Positions 18,536 through 25,524 of a stretch of 25,524 nt of DNA are shown in pieces. The stretch's first letter is position 1. Each line of letters opens with the position of its first letter. A program made the translations under genes and the position numbers. Source of the DNA: Candidatus Altimarinota bacterium (GTDB lineage Bacteria; Patescibacteriota; Gracilibacteria; BD1-5; UBA6164); NCBI GenBank assembly GCA_020631575.1, contig JAHDGX010000008.1:1-25524 (forward strand), given 5' to 3'. The notes under the pieces are model-generated. The model did no database searches. It was not told where the DNA came from and saw only the letters and a list, made by a program, of their open reading frames with translations.

Positions 18536-21500
18536 TTAGTCAGCTTTGCGCTTGAGTTTTATCTTTGGATTTCCTCATTGTTTTGTAAAAAGCTGTAGTA
18601 GATATTCTATGAATAATATATCTTTTGCAAATCCTTTTGCCGGACATCTGAGCTTTTGAGCGCTCGTTACTACGAAGCTTACTAGCCGGTCTAAGATCAG
18701 AAATTCTTTGAGTTTTTCGACCCCAGCATCCTTATGGAATATCAGCTCATAGTTGATTCACACTTTTTTAATGTGTGTGATCATGAACTGTTTTGCATAT
18801 ATCTGACACTCGAGTATTGAGAAGAGATTCTCACTCTCGTTGTCATCTCTGGAAAGATCTTTATTTTCAAGAAAGCTATTTTTTACGTATTCAAGATCTT
18901 CTATACTCTCAATAGTCTCTATTTCTCTGTAAAAGTTGAGTTTGTCTGTTTCACTCAGGAAATGCTCAGAACTGATACTTGCTGAAATCATGAGGTCTAT
19001 TTTGCAGTTTTCTTTGTATTTCTTTTTGGGTGGTTTTTCACCTTCTTTGAGTTCAGATATTTTTTCTTCAAGCATTTTGAGAAAGAGAGATACTCAGATT
19101 TCTTTTGCTTGTCCACTTTGTCTTACTCCAAGTATATCTCAGCCTCACCTAATTTCTAGGTCTTTCATAGCAAGTTCAAAACCGGCTCAGAGATAACTAT
19201 AGTCTACAATGGTTTGTATTCTTTTGGCTGCTGTCTCATCAAGCTGCTCTTTTTTGTAGAGAAGGTAACAGTATCATTGCCTCTGAGATCTTCACACTCT
19301 TCATCTCAGCTGGTGTATTTGAGAAATTCAAAATTGCTGACACTCATTGATGAAGATTGTGTTTACATTTGAGAAGTCTATTCCATTTTCGATGACAGTG
19401 GTAGAGAGGAGGATATCATATTTCTTATTTTTAAAGTCTAGAATTCTATTCTCCAGCTCTTCACCGGGAAGTTGCCCATGAGTTATGATGATCTTCTTTT
19501 TTGGAAAGAGAGCAGTAAGTTTCTTTTTAAATACTTCAATATTAGCAACACGATTATGGACAAAAAATATCTGTCATCATCTTCTAAACTCCCTTTCTCA
19601 TGCACTTTGTATCAGTGCTTCGTTAAAACGTAAGACAGAAGTGTCTATACTTTTTCTTCCTCCTGGAGGAGTTTTGAGTAGAGATATGCTTCGAACTCAT
19701 GAGAGAGCAAGGTTGAGACTTCGAGGAATAGGAGTCGCGCTGAGTGAGAGTATGTCTATATCTGATTTTAGGTTTTTGATTTTCTCTTTGTCTCCAACTC
19801 AAAATTTATGTTCTTCGTCTACAATCATAAGCCCCAAATTCTTACAAACAAGTTTATCTCAGAGAAGCCTATGAGTCCCTATTACCATATCTATCTCACC
19901 ACTTACAAGTCACTTGAGTACCTTTGTGGCATGAGCTTGTGATTGGAGTCTCGTAAGTACTTCGATTTTAAAAGGAAATTCTTGAAACCTTTGCTTGGCT
20001 TTTTCATAATGTTCATGAGTTAGAACAACGAGAGGAGATATAAATAGTACCTGTTTTTTATTTTTCATTGCACAGTATGCTGCATTGAACGCTATCTCTG
20101 TTTTTCAGAATCATACATCTCAAACAATGAGTCTATCCATATTTCTATCACTTTTCATGTCAGTAAATATATCTTCTATTGCGCTTGCCTGATCGATAGT
20201 ATAAGTATACGGAAATAGAGACTGAAAATCATGAGTATCACCTTCAGAAAGAATACTAGAATTTCATTTTCGAAGCTTTCTTTCTGCAAAATTTTGGAGA
20301 ATTCACTCAGCTATTTCCCTGATATCTTCGTGTATCTTTTGCATTTTTTTCTCCCAGACTTTTCCTGAGAGTGGAGTGAGCTGAGGGTTTTCGCTTCCTA
20401 CATACTTAGACACTCTCTGTACCTCGGTTATGGGGACAAAGAGCTTATCCTTATCTTTGTAGGCTATTTCTAAGTATTCCTTTTTTGTTTCTCCGAGCTG
20501 TTTTTCTATGATACCGGTAAATATACCAATCCCATGATCAATATGGACAATGTAGTCACCTTTTTGTATCTTGAGAAGGAGGTCTATATCTGCTGAGAGC
20601 TTTTTCCTTACGCGTTTTTTGATAAAAATCTTTGAGATGATGTCGTCACAAATATATACATGAGAAACCTTTTTTTCACGGTATGTAAAAGATGTGAGTA
20701 TATGGTTTTTTACTTCTTTGAGCTCTATATGTCCAAAGTTATTCTCTCTCAAAAATTCTTTCATTGTAGAGCTATGTCTTGTATAGATAATTGTAGAGTG
20801 TCTTTTGTCTGAGAGAGTATCTTTGAGGGCTTCCAGATTTTCTATGTGTAAGCCTTCTATTGCGTAGTCATTTTCGATAAGTTCACTTTCTCAGCTTGTG
20901 AGCGTATTCATACAAGAGATTTTTTGCTTTGTATTTGCAAATTCTTCATAGCTGTGATGGAATTGCAAGTTGTCTGCAATAATATAAATACCCTTGTCTT
21001 GTAAAAAGCTGAGGAGTGAGATACTTTTTTTGATATCCTCTTCAAATGGAGCTATGCTATAAATAGTATATGTTTCAATTTCACTTCCATTGAGATGTAT
21101 AGATTCAATCTCATCTCCCCAGAAACTCACTTCAAGCTTTCACTGATGAGGGAAGAATATACGCAGGATATCTCACTGTCTCATATATGAACCTGTTTTC
21201 TCAAATTCATGAAATTCATATGAGCATGACTGAAGTCACTTTATGCACTCCTCCATATGGGTCTGGGCTCACTTTTTGAGTAAGAGTTCCTTACCATAGG
21301 TTTGAGTAATGATAAAGTTCTGTATATCCTCCACCTGTAAGCTATAGATGCAAGATGAAGATCTGTTTTCTAAAACGCTTATATCGTGATGTGACGAGAA
21401 ATTATAATAGCGAAAATCTAGATCTTGAGATATTTTTTCGTATTTTTTAGCTTCTGCAGAGCTACTAACAAGATGAGTAAAACTTCCTTGTTTTTCAAGA

Positions 21501-21577
21501 GTTGCTTTGAGAATGAGCGCTTTAGAAAAATAATCTCAACAGTGTGTGTAGCTATGATGAATCTGGAGGGATTTCAT
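18536..21577 (-). CDS. mfd: transcription-repair coupling factor
   Basis: Mfd removes RNA polymerase stalled at lesions and recruits UvrA. Read with TGA as Gly the product is 1013 residues, a little shorter than the usual 1100-1150. The N-terminal UvrB-like part shows GSYMRQGDILRIFFP near residues 138-152. The polymerase-interacting domain has GDYIVHIDHGIGIFTG at about 340-355. The translocase follows: LIVGDVGFGKTEIAFNAAY (about 484-502; four of its glycines are TGA or sit in the motif), VDEEHKFG (DEEH box near 585), LSATPIPRSL and TPPGGRK. The C-terminal domain contains GLGADILGVRQSGQAKEIG, followed by about 150 residues resembling the D7 region. The start at 21577 is the only ATG after an upstream in-frame stop. 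The gene leads an operon with the two FKBP genes. It forms a repair neighbourhood with uvrA and dinG. Confidence 0.94.
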
Positions 21578-21593
21578 TATGAAAAATCAAAAA

Positions 21594-21599
21594 ATTATA
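21594..21599 (-). promoter_or_regulatory. -10 box of the mfd promoter
   Basis: On the minus strand a perfect TATAAT lies 16 bases before the mfd ATG, giving a predicted leader of about 10 bases. I see no convincing -35 element at the proper spacing. The 117-base divergent gap between mfd and tsaB contains nothing else I can support. Confidence 0.5.
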
Positions 21600-21694
21600 C
21601 CATGGGAGTATAAGATGATTTATGGAAAAAACAATTTCTCCTTTACATCAAATCTCTCAGCATTATCATAGATCTATATCCTAAAAATCCTTAT

Positions 21695-22261
21695 ATGAAC
21701 CTATTTTTTGATGCAGTATCGAGTTCTTGATACATCGCTTTATTTTCTGATCAGCGAGAAATTATTTCGAGTAGTAAGTTTCAAATATTATGAAATGAAT
21801 CAAGTAAGGCTACAGACCTTATTGATACCTTTATGAAGGATAATAATATCAGTTATGACAGACTTAAAAATATTGTAGTAGTAGCAGGACCGGGGAGCTT
21901 TACATGAATTCGTACTATTAGTCTTATAGTAAATACGCTGGCATATATTTATCCTAATATTTCCCTCACTGCAATTAACTATTTCGATATGTTTGACAGC
22001 TATCCTGTGGTAAAGACAAGTTCAAAAAGAGACCTATTTGTAAAATATGAAAAAAATGCTAAAATATCTATAGAATCAAATAGTGATTTTATTTGATCAC
22101 TTCAGTGATGAGTGATGTATGGAGATGCTCCACTTTTGGACATCCCAGAAGCACAGCGAGACACAAGTGATATTGATTATAAGTGATTCATATCGGATGT
22201 TACACTTGATCAGTTAAAACGAGTTGCCCCTCTCTATATAAAAAAACCTAATATTAGTTAA
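21695..22261 (+). CDS. tsaB: tRNA threonylcarbamoyladenosine biosynthesis protein TsaB
   Basis: TsaB is the actin-fold partner of TsaD in making the t6A37 modification of ANN-decoding tRNAs. The 188-residue product opens with the beta-strand MNLFFDAVSSSGYIALFSD (usually ILaiDTS) and carries the family hallmark VVAGPGSFTGIR at about residues 62-73, with the second glycine of FTGIR as TGA. It ends with RVAPLYIKKP, like the usual P-x-YLR ending. The length is below the common 220-240 residues; the region after the GPGSFTG motif is shortened and the usual D-A-R motif is not obvious (KRDLFVKYE is at that place). No upstream in-frame ATG exists before a stop. It is nine bases from the next gene, so they form an operon. 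Confidence 0.87.
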
Positions 22262-22270
22262 ATATACATC

Positions 22271-22879
22271 ATGGCTGTAAAACTAGAAAATCTTCGATCA
22301 TGAGAAAAAGTAGACATAGTCCTTAGGAGACACTGGATCGCATTTGTATTTCTCGCTATCTATGCTATTGCTGGAGTTGGAATGACAATAGTGTCTTTCA
22401 GCTTATTGGGCTATTGAGCAGCCATTTGCCTCATGCTTATACTTTTTTGGATGTACTATTCGCTATTTCTTTATATAAGCTGGCTCAATTATGAACTTGA
22501 TGTATTCATCTTCACAAATAATAGAATAGTTTGTGTAGAACAAAAAACATTTTTAAATAGAGCTGTATGAGAAACTACACTTGATAAAGTTCAAGAAGTT
22601 TCTATCGAAACAAAGTGACTTCTTGCGAACCTGTTTGACTTTGGGACACTCAGAATTATGACTTCATGATCTTCACCAAGTTTTGATATGACGTATTCTC
22701 CACATCCAATGAGAAGTTCAAGATATATCAATAATCTAGTAGATAGGTATAGAGATTCATTATATTGATGAGGTTCAAAAGAACAAAAAATGAAGAAACT
22801 AGGACAAGTAGAAAAAATGCAACAAAGAGAACGTGAAAAAATCATGTGAAAAACTCAGACAGATCAATGAAATAGTTAA
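22271..22879 (+). CDS. membrane protein with bacterial PH domain (bPH2 / YdbS-like)
   Basis: A 202-residue protein with two membrane helices at about 22-46 and 47-72, forming a hairpin. A bacterial pleckstrin-homology-like domain follows at about 73-165: LDVFIFTNNRIVCVEQKTF, then RAVGETTLDKVQEVSIETKG, LFDFGTLRIMTSGSS. The pattern of TNRRI, then L-x-K-I-x-x-V, then F-x-G-x-L-x-I is the standard signature of the YdbS/YdbT type. The C-terminus (GGGSKEQKMKKLGQVEKMQQ) is basic and helical. Function of this family is poorly known; membrane-associated binding roles are proposed. It follows tsaB by nine bases and is convergent with queA with a three-base gap; its terminator lies inside queA. Confidence 0.8.
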
Positions 22880-22882
22880 AAA

Positions 22883-23914
22883 TTATTCAAGAAACATAGC
22901 ATCTCAGAAGCTAAAGAATCTATAGTGAGAATCTACCGCATGTTGGTAGATTTTTTTTCTGTTTTCATCTCACAGGAAGCTCGACACAAGCATCAGAAGT
23001 GTCGATTTAGGGAGATGGAAGTTTGTGATAATACTATCAACAAAGTCCCATTTATAACCTGGGTAGATAAAAATATTTGTGTCCATACTCCCGTGTCAAA
23101 GATGTCAGTTTTTGTCACTAAAGCTCTCAAGCGTTCTCACTGAGGTAGTCCCGACTGCAATGATTCTTTTGCCACTGCTTTTATAACTATTGAGTCTACC
23201 CGATACCTCTTTGGATATATATATTTTCTCACTATGCATATCATGGTCTTCTATATTTTCTACTTCTACATTCATAAATGTCCCAAGTCAGACATGTAGA
23301 CATACTTTTTCTATTATGATTCATTTTTTTTCTAGTTGCGACATGAGCTCAGGAGTAAAGTGCAGACCAGCAGTTGGAGCGGCTACACTTCCAGATTTTT
23401 CACTATCGCTATAGACGGTTTGGTATCTCTCATCTGGAGCATCTGAGTTCTTGATATATGGTGGAAGAGGAGTTTCTCAGATAGTGTTAATGGCATCTAA
23501 AAACTGTTGTCCTCCAAAAGAAAACTGTACTATCCTTCATTTATCAGAGTTCTCTATAACAGTCCCAGAGAGATGAGAATCGGCAAAATATACCTTAACT
23601 CCGGGCTTCAATTTTTTCCCAGGATATACGAGACAATCCCAAGAGTCTTCAGAAATTTGTGTATGAAGAAAAATCTCACAGTCTTTATTATTTGAACGTA
23701 TTTTTCCTTTCAGTCTTGCCTTAATAACTCTGGTTTCATTTACGACAAGTACATCGTTCTCTCAAATAATATCCACTATATCAGAAAATATTCTATCATG
23801 CAGTTCTCAGGAGTCTTTATGAACATGTAGCAGCCTTGCTGAGTCTCTTGGCTCAGCCGGTGATTGAGCGATGAGTTCTTGTGGGAGATGATAGTCAAAA
23901 TCTGTAAGCTTCAT
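22883..23914 (-). CDS. queA: S-adenosylmethionine:tRNA ribosyltransferase-isomerase
   Basis: QueA transfers and isomerises the ribosyl part of S-adenosylmethionine onto 7-aminomethyl-7-deazaguanine at position 34 of GUN tRNAs, forming epoxyqueuosine. The 343-residue product matches the family: KLTDFDYHLPQELIAQSPAE at the start, VLVVNETRVIKARL, GSVAAPTAGLHFT, LHVGLGTFM, AVGTTSVRTLES, ITNFHLPKSTLLMLVSSFLG and the ending RFFSFGDAM. Glycines in GLGTF, SFLGDE and FGDAM are TGA. It is preceded at three bases by a terminator hairpin and has no other room for a promoter after it. Its 3' end contains, in antisense, the terminator of the convergent gene. Other queuosine genes are not in the window, so it may use precursor obtained from outside. 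Confidence 0.95.
22930..22958 (+). terminator. intrinsic terminator of tsaB operon, inside queA
   Basis: AATCTACC at 22930-22937 pairs with GGTAGATT at 22945-22952 (seven-base loop GCATGTT), and the T-run continues to 22958. It lies 51 bases after the stop of the PH-domain gene, but within the coding part of queA on the other strand. Confidence 0.75.
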
Positions 23915-23916
23915 AC

Positions 23917-23947
23917 AAAAAATAGCGAGAATTAATTCCTCGCTATT
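23917..23947 (-). terminator. intrinsic terminator directly before queA
   Basis: On the minus strand AATAGCGAG (23947-23939) and CTCGCTATT (23929-23921) form a perfect 9-bp stem, followed by a T-run down to 23917; the queA ATG begins at 23914. It ends the upstream gene, whose stop is at 23974. The short palindrome CTTGTC-T-GACAAG at 23960-23972 precedes it. Confidence 0.8.
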
Positions 23948-23973
23948 GTAATGATATTTCTTGTCTGACAAGT

Positions 23974-25479
23974 TTACTCATTGTTGTTTGTAAAATATGC
24001 TTCATATGTAAGCTGCGTGTCTTCACTCTCTTCAGCGCTATGAGCGATACGGTAGTTTTTGTATGCTGTAAGGACTCGTAAGAGATTTTCACTATTGAGT
24101 GAGCTATCGGCATTTTTATAACCCTCAAGAGATCCCGCATCGATGAAGGCATCTATTTTCATAACGGATTCATCGGATGATATGGGAGTAAAAAAGAGAT
24201 TATCAATTTTTTCTGTAGTAGTATTTTCTTCTCCTCTATCTGGTATCTCATCGATAATACTTGTCATACTTGGAAGTCCTGTTTCTGATTCAAAGAATTC
24301 TTTGAGGCTACTTTCTTGCATTCCTGTAAATGCTCACTCTGTGAGTTTTGAGAGAATTGATGCTCGAAGAGTAGCGATAGGAGTTTGTACTTCGGTAGGA
24401 TCAGTTACTTCATCAGGTCAATCAGTATCTTCTATAAATCAATTTTCTTTCCCAAAATCTATAATTCCTTTGAACATGTTTTTGAACATTTCTAGAAGCT
24501 GCTCAAAGAAACTCTTTTTCTCATTTGTTTCGTCAGCTGTTTCTGATGATCATGATGGTTGACTGTTTGGACTTCAGTTTGTTTGAGCTTGGTCTGCAGC
24601 TCATTCAAGCGCTCTGAGCATTTGTAGTCTTTGCTCTGGAGTCATGTTATTGATACTCTCAGCCATTCGAGAAATAGATCCATTGAGGTCATTACTTACT
24701 TCTCGTAGGTCTACATGTATTTCATCAGCAGAGTCTACATTTCCAGCTTCGATAGTACCTTTTACATTTTCAGCGTTCACTTCGCCTGTGATAATTCCAT
24801 CAAAAAATTCTATTCCAGAGCTTGGATCCATAAATATTCTATTGAGCTCTCAATTTTGAGCTACATGAATATTTGTAGGACTTCACATTACTGGAAGCAC
24901 GACATCCGCTACTTCTTTAATTTCAGAAAACTTTTGTTCTATCTCTTCTCAGAGAGCAATAAGTCACTGTATGTCTTCGGCTGTAAGGCTATTACTATCA
25001 ATTTTTTGTTGTACCGTGTTCATCCCATGTTGCATAAAACTTAGACTCATACTTACACTCATATGGTCTTGTGCACTATCAGATATATCAAGTGCTGAGA
25101 ACACACCCTCTGCTCAAAATAATTGTTCTTTAGCTATAGTTTCATACCCATCGATTCAAGCTTCTATTTGAGCTCTAATAATATCGGGGATTGCTTCGTT
25201 TGACTCAACTATATCAGAGAGAGCAAGTCATTCAGTTTTTTGGCCATCTATAAAACTACTCAGTGCGATATCACGAGATGTATCCATAGGAATTCCAACG
25301 ATTTGCTTTAATTCTGCGAGTTCTTGTTTGGAAAGATAGATGATTCACTCACTCTCTTCATTAAACTTTTCTTTGAGGTAGTCTTTTTCTTGTTGAGAAA
25401 GAGCGTCTTCTCACTGAATCTGGTCCCATGATGCGTCATCTGAAAGATCTACTCTATGTACGGCAGCTTCTGGAGTCAT
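23974..25479 (-). CDS. large acidic protein, unknown function
   Basis: With TGA as Gly this gives 501 residues ending in TAA; at least ten in-frame TGA codons are passed. There is no signal peptide and no clear membrane helix. The N-terminus (TPEAAVHRVDLSDDASWDQI) is acidic, and long helical stretches follow (QQEKDYLKEKF; QELAELKQIVGI). Around residues 217-290 is a more beta-like part (SSGIEFFDGIITGEVNAENV) followed by NNMTPEQRLQMLRALE. A Ser/Asn/Pro-rich linker (about 293-315) separates it from an amphipathic helix (FFEQLLEMFKNMFKGIIDF). I recognise no family. The frame is open upstream to the window edge, so a start outside the window cannot be excluded, but an AT-rich region with a TATAGT box (minus strand, 25506-25501) precedes this ATG. 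Confidence 0.65.
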
Positions 25480-25524
25480 AATCGTAATAAAAAAATATAT
25501 ACTATAAGTGTAGCATATATTTTT

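Noticed and set aside
19485..19874. 129-codon plus-strand frame within mfd
   Set aside because: It lies opposite the conserved helicase motifs of mfd and has no recognisable features.
23507..24859. Plus-strand open frames opposite queA and the acidic protein
   Set aside because: They are shadows of the minus-strand genes; queA is certain and the frames have no own features.
49..25479. TGA read as tryptophan (mycoplasma-type code)
   Set aside because: TGA aligns with conserved glycines in P-loops and ABC signatures; tryptophan is encoded by TGG throughout.

Overview
Organism. The window is a low-GC, gene-dense bacterial chromosome segment that only makes sense if TGA is read as glycine (translation table 25). 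Nearly every gene is broken by in-frame TGA under the standard code. Those TGAs fall on conserved glycines, including P-loop glycines of UvrA, DinG, PilB and Mfd and the UvrA signature SGGEAQR. All 19 genes end in TAA (15) or TAG (4), never TGA. This points to the Gracilibacteria / Absconditabacteria (SR1) part of the Patescibacteria (CPR). CGA still encodes a conserved Arg in UvrA, which argues against the Absconditabacteria relatives in which CGA/CGG has been reassigned. No start codon has a recognisable Shine-Dalgarno sequence.

Layout. 49-4763 (+): tightly packed uvrA, murB, a small membrane protein and an RsuA/RluB-type pseudouridine synthase. 4760-5428 (-): an unknown exported protein, convergent with and overlapping the synthase. 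5526-8150 (+): dinG with an N-terminal DEDDh exonuclease. 8244-12874 (+): a type IV pilus / type II secretion-like assembly operon (two bitopic PilN/PilO-like proteins, PilB ATPase, PilC) that starts at a promoter and ends at a terminator. 13202-16741 (+): an 1179-residue exported protein with SLH repeats followed by beta-rich repeats, a likely S-layer protein, behind a long hairpin-containing leader. 16886-17434 (+): a leucine-rich-repeat lipoprotein, sharing a bidirectional terminator with the minus-strand operon 21577-17480 (mfd plus two FKBP-type prolyl isomerases). 21695-22879 (+): tsaB and a bacterial PH-domain membrane protein. 22883-23914 (-): queA. 23974-25479 (-): an acidic protein of unknown function.

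How the genes fit. Three DNA-repair genes lie close together: UvrA for damage recognition, Mfd for transcription-coupled repair and DinG helicase/nuclease. Three RNA-modification genes are present (RsuA-type synthase, TsaB, QueA). The rest is largely cell envelope: MurB for peptidoglycan, the pilus assembly platform, the S-layer candidate and lipoproteins.

Most notable. (1) The two FKBP genes encode SlyD-like proteins in a circularly permuted order. They are duplicated in tandem, share a 96-bp identical tract, and are separated by 5 bases in different frames. (2) The S-layer-like gene uses TGA for only about 2 of 103 glycines, against 15 of 24 in pilC, suggesting strong codon selection against the recoded codon in a highly expressed gene. 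(3) Terminator-like hairpins sit directly against the start codons of uvrA and queA.
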